Notes: generated from the sequence alone by a model not told the origin. 64,000 bases of DNA from WRHT01 sp031550525 (GCA_031550525.1 JAVBON010000026.1:20361-84360), one strand, 5' to 3'; counted from the stretch's first letter, positions 7,672 to 17,045 are shown. Translations and numbers: made by a program.

Positions 7672-8094
7672 CTAAACCACCACGTCAATCATTGTTCCCA
7701 TCATGTCGTCATAGGTGCGCACCAAAACGGCATTGGCCGAAATGGCGTTTTCATGGCTGATCAGGTCCGTGAACTCGCGCTCTAGCTGCACGTTGCTGAG
7801 TTCCTGCGGGGTAGGGGCATGGGTAACAGGCATGGCGGCCTGCGCCTCGGCCTCTCTGGCCGCTTCCTGCGCTCCCACGGATGTATTGTTCGGGTCGTCA
7901 AAGCCCGGTACGGCGCCCGAAGTCTCTTTGGTTATGCCCGCCACCTGCACACCGTTGCCGTAAGGCGCATCCTGATATTGCACCCGCCCGGCCTGAAACC
8001 CGTTGGTGTTGACGTTGGCCACGTTATTGGCAATGGACATAACGCCCACGCTATATGCATTTAAAGCTGAAGAGGCTATTCCCATAATGCTCAT
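7672..8094 (-). CDS. Small flagellar basal-body rod/hook-family protein
   Basis: A 140-residue protein with the two conserved ends of the rod/hook family. The N-terminal motif is ALNAYSVGVMSIANNVANVNTNGF (PF00460 type, residues 9-33). The C-terminal heptad-like segment is LEREFTDLISHENAISANAVLVRTYDDMMG (residues about 104-134). The middle is short and Ala/Glu-rich. FlgB, FlgC and FlgG are all near or above this length but sit in flagellar operons, whereas this gene stands alone. It may be an accessory axial protein. The start has GAGG upstream. Export would be by the flagellar type III system, as the family carries no cleaved signal. Confidence 0.82.
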   Translation of the reverse strand: MSIMGIASSALNAYSVGVMSIANNVANVNTNGFQAGRVQYQDAPYGNGVQVAGITKETSGAVPGFDDPNNTSVGAQEAAREAEAQAAMPVTHAPTPQELSNVQLEREFTDLISHENAISANAVLVRTYDDMMGTMIDVVV

Positions 8095-8116
8095 AATTCA
8101 CCTCTGCCGGAAGTAT

Positions 8117-8158
8117 AGCCCGCGCTCGCGCTATGCGCAAGCGCATCCGGCGCGGGCT
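8117..8158 (-). terminator. Hairpin between IMP cyclohydrolase and the rod-like gene
   Basis: AGCCCGCGC and GCGCGGGCT flank an inner TGCG-CAAG-CGCA stem. There is no T-tract on the minus strand and only a short one on the plus strand, so a role in ending the upstream minus-strand transcript is a guess. Confidence 0.4.
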
Positions 8159-8218
8159 TTTACTTGAGACGGAACTCCATATTAACCTCAAGATAAGTAT
8201 TAGGGCGCGCTAACGCTA

Positions 8219-8812
8219 TTATTTTCCGCCCAGCCAGCCGGAAATCATGGCATCGTAGGCCGAAGTGGCGGCAAAGGCCGCCGCGGCGGTTTTACGGCGA
8301 AAATCCAGCGGAGCCCGCATGGCGTTGCTTTGCAGCAAGGCTTTGGCCTCGCCATAAAATTCCGTGCCGGGCAATACCAGCACGGAATGATAATTCTTGG
8401 CCGAAGCCCGCAGCAGGCAAGGCCCGCCGATGTCTATTTCTTCGATAGTGGCGCGGGTATCGAGTTTTTTAGCCAAAGCGCCGGAAAAATCGTACAGGTT
8501 GACGCAGACCAGGTCAAAGGTTTGTATCTGCAAATCGGCCAGGGTTTTCAGGTGTTCGGGGTTGTCTTTGTCCGCCAGAATGCCGCCATGGATTTTGGGG
8601 TGCAGGGTTTTAACGCGTCCGCCCATAATTTCTGGAAAGCCGGTTACGTCGCTTACCTGCTTTACGGGCAAGCCTGCATCGCGCAGGGATTTAAAGGTGC
8701 CGCCGGTGGAAACCAGCTCCACGCCATTGCCGGACAAAAAACCGGCAAAATCCGCCAGGCCGCTTTTATCGGTAACGCTTAACAGCGCTCTTTTCACAGG
8801 TAAAAAATCCAT
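8219..8812 (-). CDS. purH: Single-domain IMP cyclohydrolase (PurH N-terminal domain)
   Basis: A 197-residue protein that matches only the methylglyoxal-synthase-like half of bifunctional PurH, which closes FAICAR to IMP in the last step of purine synthesis. Signatures are ALLSVTDKSGL, LVSTGGTFKSLRDAGLPV, TGFPEIMGGRVKTLHPKIHGGIL and IEEIDIGGPCLLRASAKN. The AICAR transformylase domain, which would add about 320 residues, is absent here, so it must be encoded elsewhere or replaced. The start has AAGGAGA a few bases upstream. It reads away from the divergent ribF gene. Confidence 0.9.
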   Translation of the reverse strand: MDFLPVKRALLSVTDKSGLADFAGFLSGNGVELVSTGGTFKSLRDAGLPVKQVSDVTGFPEIMGGRVKTLHPKIHGGILADKDNPEHLKTLADLQIQTFDLVCVNLYDFSGALAKKLDTRATIEEIDIGGPCLLRASAKNYHSVLVLPGTEFYGEAKALLQSNAMRAPLDFRRKTAAAAFAATSAYDAMISGWLGGK

Positions 8813-9009
8813 AATGCTCTCCTTATTGGCAAAGGTACTTCACGCAAGGGCTGTTTTTGCCATGAAAGCGCCCTGCTGGCAAGCGCCGCCCCGGCCTTTA
8901 AAAACTTGAACTAGCGCGGCCTATGCGTTAAGTATGCTTTAGCTTGGCATGCTGGCCGCAAACAGCCCTTATGCAACCGGACCAGACTTTTCACTCACAC
9001 GGAGAAATT

Positions 9010-9984
9010 TTGATTACCGTAACTAATCTGCAAGAAATTTCAGTCCTTTTGGCTCATGGCTCGGTTGTAAGCTGGGGCAACTTCGACGGCGTGCACCTTG
9101 GGCATCAGGCCCTTGCCGCCGTGCTTGCGGCCAAAGCGGCCGATGCTGGCCTGCCCTCCGTAGCCGTAACCTTTGACCCGCACCCGGCACTGTTTTTCAG
9201 CAGTGGCGCGCGCAGGCACTGTATTACGGATACAGCCGACAAACTGACCCTGCTGGAGCGGCTGGGCCTGGATTACACGCTGGTGCTGCCCTTTGACGCG
9301 GCTTTTGCGGCGCAAACCCCACGTGCCTTCGCGCAGGGGGTGCTGGCCGGCGCCCTGCGCGCCAAATACGTTGTGCTAGGCCACGATTTGGGCTTTGGCC
9401 AAAACCGCTCCGGCGGCTTTGAAACGCTGCAAAAGCTGGGGCGAGAACTCGCTTTTGAGGTGCAATGCGCCAATGCCGTAACGCTACCCGGACAAAACAC
9501 GCCTGTAAGCTCCACCGGCGTGCGCGAGGCCATAAAAAACGGCAATATGGACAAGGCCACGGCCATGTTGGGCCGCGTGCACAGCGTGCATGCCAATGTG
9601 CGCCACGGAGCGCGGCGCGGCACGGGGCTTTTGGGCTTTCCCACCGCAAATATAGACCCCGGCCCTCTGCTGCTGCCCCCGCACGGCGTGTATGCCTGCC
9701 TGGCCAAAGTGGATGGCGGCTTTTACGCAGCGGCCACAAACTTGGGCGTAAACCCCAGCTTTGGCGGCGATACCCCCTCGCTGGAGGCGCATATGCTGGA
9801 TTTTGAAGGTGATTTGTACGGAAAGGACCTGCGCCTTTACTTCCTGAGTTTTATCCGGCCGGAACAAAAATTCGATTCCATCGACGCGCTGAAAGCGCAA
9901 ATAGGCAAAGATGTGCAAAACACAAGGCAAATAGTGGAACAAGCCCGCGCCCAGGCGGCTTTTTCCGCCCTCTTCCCTCTGTAA
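9010..9984 (+). CDS. ribF: Bifunctional riboflavin kinase / FAD synthetase
   Basis: A 324-residue protein close to the usual 310 for RibF, which phosphorylates riboflavin to FMN and adenylylates FMN to FAD. The N-terminal adenylyltransferase domain has VSWGNFDGVHLGHQ and VTFDPHPALFF. A VLGHDLGFGQNRSG segment follows near residue 118. The C-terminal flavokinase domain starts at VHSVHANVRHGARRGTGLLGFPTANI and continues to YGKDLRLYFLSFIRPEQKF. I place the start at the TTG at 9010 because GGAG sits five bases upstream. Upstream in-frame codons lack such a site. It is probably cotranscribed with the exported protein 14 bases downstream. Confidence 0.92.
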   Translation: MITVTNLQEISVLLAHGSVVSWGNFDGVHLGHQALAAVLAAKAADAGLPSVAVTFDPHPALFFSSGARRHCITDTADKLTLLERLGLDYTLVLPFDAAFAAQTPRAFAQGVLAGALRAKYVVLGHDLGFGQNRSGGFETLQKLGRELAFEVQCANAVTLPGQNTPVSSTGVREAIKNGNMDKATAMLGRVHSVHANVRHGARRGTGLLGFPTANIDPGPLLLPPHGVYACLAKVDGGFYAAATNLGVNPSFGGDTPSLEAHMLDFEGDLYGKDLRLYFLSFIRPEQKFDSIDALKAQIGKDVQNTRQIVEQARAQAAFSALFPL

Positions 9985-9998
9985 CAAAAAGGTAAACC

Positions 9999-10625
9999 AT
10001 GCGTGCTTTTATATTATCGCTGCTCTTGCTGCTGCTACCGGCCATACCGGCCTTTGCCGCAACCCAAAATGCGCCGCAAGACGTGCCCGCCCTGCTGCAA
10101 ATGGCCATTGACGAGCAGGATGCTGATGCGGCTCTCAAACATATGGATATTGAAGCCGTAATAAACAATATTGTAACCACCCAACTGCCGCAAATAAACG
10201 CCGCCGTGCTGCAGGGCAACATCAGGCTCAACCAGGCGCTGGTAACCGCCCTGGCCGCGCTTAACTCGGGCAATGCCGCCACGCGGCGCACGGTGGTAAT
10301 TTTTTTGAGCGCCGAAATGAGCAAATTCATTACCTTTGGCGTTAACAGCGGCGCTTTTGCCGGCACGCCCATATCTGAAAATGAAAGAATGAGCATGGAT
10401 ACCGGCGTATTCGGCCAATTGGGCACAATTTCCATACAACGCAAAGAATTTTCCGGCACAAAACTGTTAAGTTTGGACGGCAATAAAGCGCTCATAAGCA
10501 CAAATCTGCGTGATTTCGGCGCGAAAAAAATTTATCCGCTTGAATTACAATTGCAAAAATCTGATAATGTATGGAAGGTAACAAGCATACATAATATAGA
10601 AGCGTTGCTTGCAAGCGCTAATTAA
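9999..10625 (+). CDS. Exported hypothetical protein, DUF2939-like
   Basis: A 208-residue protein with a clear signal peptide (MRAFILSLLLLLLPAIPAFA, cut after Ala20). The mature part has MAIDEQDADAALKHMDIEAVINNIVTTQ followed by a helical region and a C-terminal beta-rich segment (KIYPLELQLQKSDNVWKVTSIHN). This arrangement reminds me of DUF2939 periplasmic proteins, but I am not certain. No lipobox is present. It lies between ribF and a TctC-like binding protein, all in the same direction with gaps of 14 and 29 bases, so a shared transcript is likely. The function is unknown. Confidence 0.6.
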   Translation: MRAFILSLLLLLLPAIPAFAATQNAPQDVPALLQMAIDEQDADAALKHMDIEAVINNIVTTQLPQINAAVLQGNIRLNQALVTALAALNSGNAATRRTVVIFLSAEMSKFITFGVNSGAFAGTPISENERMSMDTGVFGQLGTISIQRKEFSGTKLLSLDGNKALISTNLRDFGAKKIYPLELQLQKSDNVWKVTSIHNIEALLASAN

Positions 10626-10654
10626 AAAGCAGCATTGCTTTAAAGGAGGCTATA

Positions 10655-11662
10655 ATGCGCCTGATATCATCAGCAGGCTTTCGCCTTAACCTTGAACGCG
10701 GCTTCTTCAGAGCACTGGCCATATTGGCTGTGTTTTTACTTATTCCGTCAGTTTGCGCCACGGCGGCCACGCCTGCCTACCTGCCTTACCCAAGCACCGA
10801 TTCCACAGTAATCAACCCCTACGGGGCCAGCGATGAGACCGCGCTGCTGCTTAACGCTCTACGCGTCTCGTACCAGGCGGCCACAGGAAAAAATCTGAAC
10901 GTGCGCACCGTTACCGGCCGCGGCGGAGCCAGCGGCTGGGGCGAGCTGGCCTCGCAGCCGGGCGATGGCTACAACCTTGCCGCCACCAACCTGCAAAACG
11001 TGATTTTGCGCTCCATGTCGCGGCGGCCGGTATTTCAGCTTAACGACGTTTACAACGTATGCGTAATGGCCGAGGCCCCACTAGTGCTGTGGGTGCCTGC
11101 ATCCAGCCCCTTTACCAGCATTGCGGATCTGGCAGCGTCGGCCAGGGCGTATCCTGAGCAGCTTATCATAGCAGGGGCGGGCAGCCTTACCATAAACCAC
11201 CTTGCCAGCCTGCAATTCAACTTTTTCAGCGGCAGCAAGACCGTGTATCTGCCCTATCTTGGCACAACCACGGCCATGCAGGCCGTGGCCATGGGGCAGG
11301 CCCACGCGGCCTGGGGGTACCCCTTGGCCGACTTTGGCCGCCAGATGGGCATGCGCCCGCTGGCCGTGGCTTCTTCAGAGCGCCTGGCGCAAATGCCGGA
11401 TGTGCCTACTTTTGACGAAGCGGGCATAGGCCTGTTTGCGCACAGCTATTTCGGGCTGGCCCTGCCTCAGTCCGCCACGCCCGCCATACGGCAGGAAGTC
11501 GGCAACGTCATGAACGACGTAATAAGCTCGCCGGAATTTCAAAACACCATAAGAACGCTGGGCTTCACGCCCCTGGTTGTATCGGGGCAGGCTCTTAACC
11601 AACTGGTTGGCGAGCAAGTGGTTAGCTTGGGCGACCTGCTTAAAGATTACGCCATGGAATAA
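10655..11662 (+). CDS. TctC/Bug-family periplasmic substrate-binding protein
   Basis: A 335-residue exported protein of the tripartite tricarboxylate transporter receptor family. A signal peptide covers the first 43 residues (FFRALAILAVFLLIPSVCATAA). The mature part shows TVTGRGGASGWGELASQPGDGYNLAATNLQNVIL, AGAGSLTINHLASLQF, GTTTAMQAVAMGQAHAAWGYPL and LAQMPDVPTFDEAGIGL, which are typical landmarks of TctC proteins. The cognate membrane subunits TctA and TctB are not in the window, so this is an orphan receptor as seen in many Bug proteins. A strong AAAGGAGG precedes the ATG. The ligand is likely a carboxylate but not identifiable. Confidence 0.85.
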   Translation: MRLISSAGFRLNLERGFFRALAILAVFLLIPSVCATAATPAYLPYPSTDSTVINPYGASDETALLLNALRVSYQAATGKNLNVRTVTGRGGASGWGELASQPGDGYNLAATNLQNVILRSMSRRPVFQLNDVYNVCVMAEAPLVLWVPASSPFTSIADLAASARAYPEQLIIAGAGSLTINHLASLQFNFFSGSKTVYLPYLGTTTAMQAVAMGQAHAAWGYPLADFGRQMGMRPLAVASSERLAQMPDVPTFDEAGIGLFAHSYFGLALPQSATPAIRQEVGNVMNDVISSPEFQNTIRTLGFTPLVVSGQALNQLVGEQVVSLGDLLKDYAME

Positions 11663-11700
11663 CGGCTGAGCCACGCGGATACGGCCCGTAAGATAAAAAA

Positions 11701-11750
11701 CCCGCCCCGGAGCAAGCCTTGCGCTTGAGCTCTGGGGCGGGCAAAATTTT
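11701..11750 (+). terminator. Terminator after the TctC-like gene
   Basis: CCCGCCCC at 11701-11708 pairs with GGGGCGGG at 11734-11741, the stem extending inward through GGAGC/GCTCT, and is followed by CAAAATTTT. Confidence 0.7.
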
Positions 11751-11850
11751 CGGCTTATACTAAAAAAAATTCTGACCTGTTGCAAAAAAACAGAATTTAC
11801 TTTTTACCCAGTAGCATATTCGTAATCACAAACCTGATTTTTTAACAAAG

Positions 11851-12077
11851 CTTCCGGGTCAAGGGGGTCCAGAATTCGCACTCCCTACAGCCCTGCCCGC
11901 GATATAACTCTCCTGCCAGAAACAGTTACGCATGTGCGATGCAAGCTACATTTGCGGGTCTGGGCGGACAATTTTACAGGGAAGCAAAATCAGACACCGG
12001 AGCGGAAGTAAGCCGCCCCGAAGGGGTGAGGCGCGGGACGTGCCTAATCAGCCCAGCGCTCATAAATCCGGCTTCAA
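11851..12077 (+). repeat. Repeat A remnant carrying a repeat B copy
   Basis: CGGGTCAAGGGGGT near 11855 resembles the head of repeat A, and CAGCCCAGCGCTCATAAATCCGGCTTCAA near 12050-12077 its tail. Between them, from about 11970, lies a diverged copy of repeat B (CAGACACCGGAGCGGAAGTAAGCCGCC...GAGGCGCGGGACGTGCC). This accounts for most of the 427-base gap, with no gene seen in it. Confidence 0.6.
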
Positions 12078-12089
12078 CCTCTGCTGCCT

Positions 12090-13538
12090 TTACTCTATTA
12101 TGCCCAGCGACTTAAGCTTGCGGTGCAGATAACTGCGTTCCATTTTTATGGCCTCGGCCAGTTTGCTTACGTTGCCTTCACACTCGCGGAATTTTTCTTC
12201 AAGATAGCGGGCCTCGAACAGGGCTCTGGCGGCCTTGAAGTCATTGCCGTCCATTTCTTCAGGCAAGACATTAAGGGGTGAGGCCTGCGGAGCAACGGCG
12301 CCAGCCGGAGCGGCAGCAGGCGCAATTGCGGCCGGAGCCGGCGCGCAGACCAGGCCGGGGCTCATTTCCAGCGGCAGCATATTGCTGGTTACGGTTTGCC
12401 CGTTATGCATAATGAGCATGCGCTCCACAAAATTGCGCAGCTCACGCACGTTGCCAGGCCAGCGGTAGCGCAGCAGCGCCTGGCGGGCCGAATCGTCAAA
12501 AGCCATGGGCCGCAGGGCGTAATCCTTTTGAAAACGCCCGGCGAAGTGGTCCAGCATAAGCAATATGTCGCTGCCGCGCTCGCGCAGCGGGGGCATGGTC
12601 AGAGGGAACACCCGCAGGCGGTAGTAAAGGTCTTCGCGGAACTGCCCCCCGGCTATGGCCTTTTCCAGATTCTTGTTGGTGGCGGCTATAACGCGCACAT
12701 CGACCTTAATGGTCTTGTTTCCGCCCACACGCTCAAAACTCTGCTCCTGCAAGATGCGCAGTATCTTGGCCTGGGTTTTGATGCTCATGTCGCCTATTTC
12801 GTCCAGAAACAAGGTGCCTTGGTGGGCCAGCTCAAACTTGCCCGCCTTGGCGCTTTCCGCGCCGGTAAAAGCGCCTCTCTCGTGTCCGAAAAGCTCGCTT
12901 TCTATAAGCTCTTCCGGTATGGCCGCGCAGTTTACGGCCACCATTGGCTTATCAGCCCTGTGACTGTGCGAGTGGATGTAACGCGCGGCAATTTCTTTGC
13001 CGGTGCCGTTTTCGCCGGTTAAAAGCACCCAAGTATCCAAGGGCGCGACTTTATCCATGCTGTAGCGCAGGTTGCGCATGGGGGGCGAATCGCCAAGCAA
13101 ATCTTCATTCAACTGCGCGGGCAGGCTGGATTTAAGAGCCTGGTTCTCGCGCTGCAGGGCCTTGAACTCCAAGGCTCTGGCGACAGAAATAAGCACTTTC
13201 TCCAGAGAGAGCGGTTTTTCTATAAAATCATGCGCGCCGTTTTTAATGGCCGAGACCGCGTGCTCAATGGTGGCATGGCCTGAAATCATGAGCACGGGAA
13301 GCTGTGGATGGATCTGGCGAATATGCTCCAGCACCTTTGGGCCGTCCATTCCAGGCAGCCATATGTCCAAAAAAATCAAATCAATATCGTTATGGGCCAA
13401 TACTTCAAGGCCAAGCTCGCCGCTTTCGGCCTCCAGCACGGCATAGCCCTCGTCTTCAAGTATGCCGCGCAACGAAAAACGTATACCCGCCTCGTCATCG
13501 ATTATGAGAATATTCACCGGCTTGTTGCTGCTTGTCAT
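12090..13538 (-). CDS. Sigma-54-dependent response regulator, NtrC/NtrX type
   Basis: A 482-residue activator in three parts. Residues 8-125 are a receiver with acidic D14/D15 and phosphoacceptor D58 (IFLDIWLPGMDG). Residues about 145-385 are the AAA+ domain, with Walker A GENGTGK, sigma-54-contacting GAFTGA and Walker B GTLFLDEIGD. An Ala/Pro-rich linker leads to a C-terminal Fis-type helix-turn-helix ending GNVSKLAEAIKMERSYLHRKLKSL. It would activate RNA polymerase carrying sigma-54. Its gene follows the PAS sensor gene by 11 bases, forming a two-component pair. The sigma-54 promoter with upstream TTGCAC sites at 1314-1472 is one possible target in this window, though nothing ties them directly. 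Confidence 0.92.
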   Translation of the reverse strand: MTSSNKPVNILIIDDEAGIRFSLRGILEDEGYAVLEAESGELGLEVLAHNDIDLIFLDIWLPGMDGPKVLEHIRQIHPQLPVLMISGHATIEHAVSAIKNGAHDFIEKPLSLEKVLISVARALEFKALQRENQALKSSLPAQLNEDLLGDSPPMRNLRYSMDKVAPLDTWVLLTGENGTGKEIAARYIHSHSHRADKPMVAVNCAAIPEELIESELFGHERGAFTGAESAKAGKFELAHQGTLFLDEIGDMSIKTQAKILRILQEQSFERVGGNKTIKVDVRVIAATNKNLEKAIAGGQFREDLYYRLRVFPLTMPPLRERGSDILLMLDHFAGRFQKDYALRPMAFDDSARQALLRYRWPGNVRELRNFVERMLIMHNGQTVTSNMLPLEMSPGLVCAPAPAAIAPAAAPAGAVAPQASPLNVLPEEMDGNDFKAARALFEARYLEEKFRECEGNVSKLAEAIKMERSYLHRKLKSLGIIE

Positions 13539-13549
13539 TTACGCGCCGC

Positions 13550-15649
13550 TCATGCCTGTTGTTTGCCGCTGCGCCCAAGGGGCAGCCTGCACACTATGCC
13601 CGCGCCGCCTTGGGGCTCAATATATACGCCTATTATGCCGCGCAGGCCCGCCACATCGCGCACCGCACGCAAAGGGCTGCCCGGATATTCGCGCAGCCAG
13701 TCCATGCCGTTAAAAGCTATGTCGCAAGTCTCGTAATTGTTGCCGGAAACCCACAACGCCTGCAATGGAGTACTGCCGGCATCAATATTTTTGCAAAAAA
13801 CGTTCAATATGGCGTAATCCGCCTCAACCCGTTGAAAAATGCAAAACTCGGCGTTGTCTCCGTCCTTTATCATTGCGCCAAGGCGCACGGCCAGGTCGGA
13901 AAGAGCGCTGCCCAGTTTGGGCGCGTCACTCTCCAGCTCCAGGTCCGGCTGGGCATAGTCCAGCAAAAACGCGGCCCCCGGCATTTTTGTTTGTATGCCG
14001 TTTTCAAGCTCTTGCAAAATATCCGACATTTTTACAGGTTTAACCTCGGATATCTGGCTTTCCACCTGCCCGAAATCACCGGCGAATGTAGAGAGCAGGG
14101 CGATATTTTCCATGGCTTGCCCGCTTTTAAGGGCCGGCGGAGTGACGGAAAAATCCAAGATTTCGGCCAGCAGGCCGCCCATGGCCGCCGCCGTAGTCAT
14201 GCCGCTCAAAAAGTTGCGCATCTGGCTGGCGAACACAAAACTGCTCACGTCGCGTATCTCCAGCACGGTGGTATTTTTCATGCCAAGGCGCATGACGTTT
14301 ACAAAAACCCGCTCATAATGCAGGCCCGCCGCGTCGGTGCGCTCAACGCTAAAACCCCCGTTAATGCCCGAAGCGGTCTGTTTTTTCCGCAAATAAGGCA
14401 AATAAGGCTGCAAATCCGCGCCAAGGCGCTTGTATTCCAAACCAAGCACACGTTTGCGGGGCAGCCCGAAGCGGCGCTCGGCCGCGCTGTTCCAGGCGGT
14501 TATACTGCCTTCGCCATCAAAACATATTATAACATTTGGAGACTGATCTATAACCTGCGCGTATTGGGCCGATGCATGCGACATATCTATGCGCAGGGCG
14601 GTAAGCTGGTCGTTAAGCTCGTTTTCGCGCCGGGCCGAGCGCACGTAATCGGTTATGTCCTGCTGAATCATGGCCACGCCTATAAGTTGATCAAGCGGCG
14701 TGAGCATGGGGTGAAAATTCAGGTTCAGCCAGCGGGTCTCGCCCCACGGAGTGTTATGCTCGTAATTGCTTATGCCGGATTCCTGCTTGGCGAAGGCCTG
14801 ACGCATGGCACGCTCAACGTTGCTGCCGGGCATGAAAGGATCCTGCAAAATATTAAAACGCCGACCGCCCGTGCCCACCACGTTGCTCCAGGTGGTGCGC
14901 CAGGCGGTATTGGATAATTTGAGCACGCCCATGGCGTCGAACATGGCTATGCCCAAAGGCGTGCGCTCAAGCAATATGCGCGATTGCTGCTCGTATTCGT
15001 CAAGGGACGACTGCGCCTGCTTCAATGCGCCTATATCCTCAAAAATCAGCAGGCTCACCTCTTCTTTCTGCCAAGTGGTGTTATATACGCTGCATATTAC
15101 CCAGCGCACATCGCCAAGGCGTGTGGTAAGGCGCAGAGTGCTGCGCGAGGGTATAACATTTTGCGCCTGGGTTTTCTCATCCAGGCGCAATATCGTCAAA
15201 TCGTCGGGGTGAATGTAGGAAGTAAGCCGCGAGCCGGCGAGTTCGGATTCATGCGCGGCCAGAATATAGGCAAAGGCGGGGTTGGCGTATAAAATACGCC
15301 CGGCTTTAAGCAGCACAACGCCTTCGTGCATAACCGAGCTAAGACTGGCCAAAGAAAAATTGCCGTCAAAAAGGCCAAGCGGGTTTGCCATATCGCCGCT
15401 TTCCATCATGGGCAAAGTCTGCCCGCCGGATTCCGCATAAAGATTATGCGCCAGCAAAAGCCCGGAAAAAAGCGCCAAAAAGGCAACCAGTATGCAAAAT
15501 AACGCGAAAAATGGGTTAAGCCATTTAAAGGAATAAGCGGTTGCGCAAATGGTCCCTATGGACATGCACATGAGCATGCCCGCCGGAAAATAGCGCTTGA
15601 GCGCCACCATAAGCCGCACGGCAACAGTTGTGTTCATACTGCTTTTCAT
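13550..15649 (-). CDS. Membrane PAS sensor protein, degenerate histidine kinase
   Basis: About 699 residues. Two membrane helices lie near the N-terminus (YFPAGMLMCMSIGTICATA and FFALFCILVAFLALFSGLLLA). Three PAS-like domains follow: LKAGRILYANPAFAYILA, FDAMGVLKLSNTAWRTTW and FDGEGSITAWNSAAERRFG. The C-terminal region looks like a histidine kinase core that has lost key residues. Where the H-box His is expected there is FASQMRNFLSGMTTAAAMGG with no His. The N-box region (LGSALSDLAVRLGAMI) lacks its Asn, and the G-box is only GSPLRAVRDVAGLRGIIG. I infer a non-kinase regulator of the adjacent response regulator. The start at 15649 is uncertain; no clear ribosome binding site is visible. Confidence 0.75.
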   Translation of the reverse strand: MKSSMNTTVAVRLMVALKRYFPAGMLMCMSIGTICATAYSFKWLNPFFALFCILVAFLALFSGLLLAHNLYAESGGQTLPMMESGDMANPLGLFDGNFSLASLSSVMHEGVVLLKAGRILYANPAFAYILAAHESELAGSRLTSYIHPDDLTILRLDEKTQAQNVIPSRSTLRLTTRLGDVRWVICSVYNTTWQKEEVSLLIFEDIGALKQAQSSLDEYEQQSRILLERTPLGIAMFDAMGVLKLSNTAWRTTWSNVVGTGGRRFNILQDPFMPGSNVERAMRQAFAKQESGISNYEHNTPWGETRWLNLNFHPMLTPLDQLIGVAMIQQDITDYVRSARRENELNDQLTALRIDMSHASAQYAQVIDQSPNVIICFDGEGSITAWNSAAERRFGLPRKRVLGLEYKRLGADLQPYLPYLRKKQTASGINGGFSVERTDAAGLHYERVFVNVMRLGMKNTTVLEIRDVSSFVFASQMRNFLSGMTTAAAMGGLLAEILDFSVTPPALKSGQAMENIALLSTFAGDFGQVESQISEVKPVKMSDILQELENGIQTKMPGAAFLLDYAQPDLELESDAPKLGSALSDLAVRLGAMIKDGDNAEFCIFQRVEADYAILNVFCKNIDAGSTPLQALWVSGNNYETCDIAFNGMDWLREYPGSPLRAVRDVAGLRGIIGVYIEPQGGAGIVCRLPLGRSGKQQA

Positions 15650-15765
15650 TCGAGCTGACCGGCTCCACCATAATTGCAGATACTGCGTATTGTTTAATAT
15701 ACGATGCAATCAGCTACTTAACAAGGCCTTTACCCATAAAAAAAAACAACTTATACTTACACAAT

Positions 15766-16863
15766 ATGCTCAATACAATACCACATACACCGCAAACCGG
15801 CGCTGGCGCCGGTAAACCGGCACAGGCGGCACTGCCGTACAACCTGCCACGGCACTGGTTTTTATTCCGGTTAAGCTCTTTGGGCGACGTGGCGCTGCTA
15901 ACCGGCCCCATGCGCTACTGGCATGACCACTGGGGCTGGAGCTTCACAATAATGACCAAGCCCGCCTTTGCCCCGCTTTTTGAGAACAATCCGGCGGTGG
16001 AGAGCATAATCTGCCCGGAAAAAAGCAAACTTTCGCTGCCGGGCATGCCCGCCTATTTCAACTCTCTCGCGCATGCCTTTGCAAAACACGGGCTGTTGGA
16101 TTTACACGGCACCACGCGCTCGCGGCTTTTAAGCGCCCTGTGGCGCGGGCCGGTGCGCCGCTACCCCAAATTTTCGCTGCAACGCAGGCTGCTGGTGCTT
16201 AACAAAAGCCCCAAAGCTGCCGCTTTGTTGCGCGCAAGCACGGTAACACAGCGCTATTTTATGGCCGTTGCCCCAACTCCGCCGCCGCCTGAAGCCCTGC
16301 TGCCGGTGGTTTATCTTACACGCCAAGAAACCGAAGCCGCCCAAAAACGCCTTGAATCCATTTTCGGGCAAGAAGCTTTCAGAAACGGGCCGGTACGCCC
16401 CATAGCCCTGCACCCTTACGCCACCCACTTTCGCAAGGCCTGGCCCAAAGAGCATTGGCTGCATCTTGTAAACAGGCTTGATGAAGCAGGCCGCCCCTGG
16501 TTCATAGTCGGGCAGGGCGAGGCGCTGTTGCCCCAAGACAGGCGAGACCTTACCGGCAAAACCGGCTTGCGCGAGCTTTGCGCCCTTTTGTCACAGGCCA
16601 GCGTGTTAATGACGGGCGATTCCGGCCCCATGCACCTGGCCGCCGCCGTGGGCACGCCAGTGCTTGCGCTGTTCGGCCCCACCACCAGGGAATGGGGCTT
16701 TTTCCCCGCAGGCCCGCAAGACGTGATATTGCAGATGGATATGCCCTGCCGTCCCTGCTCCCTGCACGGTGCTGACCGTTGTAAAACTGACGGCTGCTGC
16801 CTTAAGGGCATCGCCCCGCAAGACGCGCTGCGGCAGCTTGAGCTGATGCTGGCGGGGCTTTAG
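15766..16863 (+). CDS. Family 9 glycosyltransferase, heptosyltransferase-like
   Basis: A 365-residue GT-B enzyme of the heptosyltransferase family, which adds heptose or related sugars to the lipopolysaccharide core at the inner face of the inner membrane. It has FLFRLSSLGDVALLTGPMRYW near the N-terminus. The C-terminal half shows IALHPYATHFRKAWPKEHW, then TGDSGPMHLAAAVGTPVLALFGPTTREWGFFP, which contains the family's donor-binding Asp-Ser-Gly-Pro-Met-His signature. It ends with a Cys-rich segment (CRPCSLHGADRCKTDGCC) also common in the family. It starts divergently from the sensor gene. The ATG at 15766 is the best match to family length, but no good ribosome binding site precedes it. Confidence 0.85.
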   Translation: MLNTIPHTPQTGAGAGKPAQAALPYNLPRHWFLFRLSSLGDVALLTGPMRYWHDHWGWSFTIMTKPAFAPLFENNPAVESIICPEKSKLSLPGMPAYFNSLAHAFAKHGLLDLHGTTRSRLLSALWRGPVRRYPKFSLQRRLLVLNKSPKAAALLRASTVTQRYFMAVAPTPPPPEALLPVVYLTRQETEAAQKRLESIFGQEAFRNGPVRPIALHPYATHFRKAWPKEHWLHLVNRLDEAGRPWFIVGQGEALLPQDRRDLTGKTGLRELCALLSQASVLMTGDSGPMHLAAAVGTPVLALFGPTTREWGFFPAGPQDVILQMDMPCRPCSLHGADRCKTDGCCLKGIAPQDALRQLELMLAGL

Positions 16864-17045
16864 CCACGCCGGCAAAGGCCTGTTGGCGATACGTTTTTTA
16901 TTCGGCCAACGCCGGAAAGGCCTTTTCCTGCCTGGCCCAAGGCCAAAAGGCCTCATGCGCAACAGGCCTTAAAATAATTCTTCTTTCCGCTCCATCGGCC
17001 TATGTTGTGCCCAATGTTACCAAAAGGCCCGCAAAAGGACCAAAT

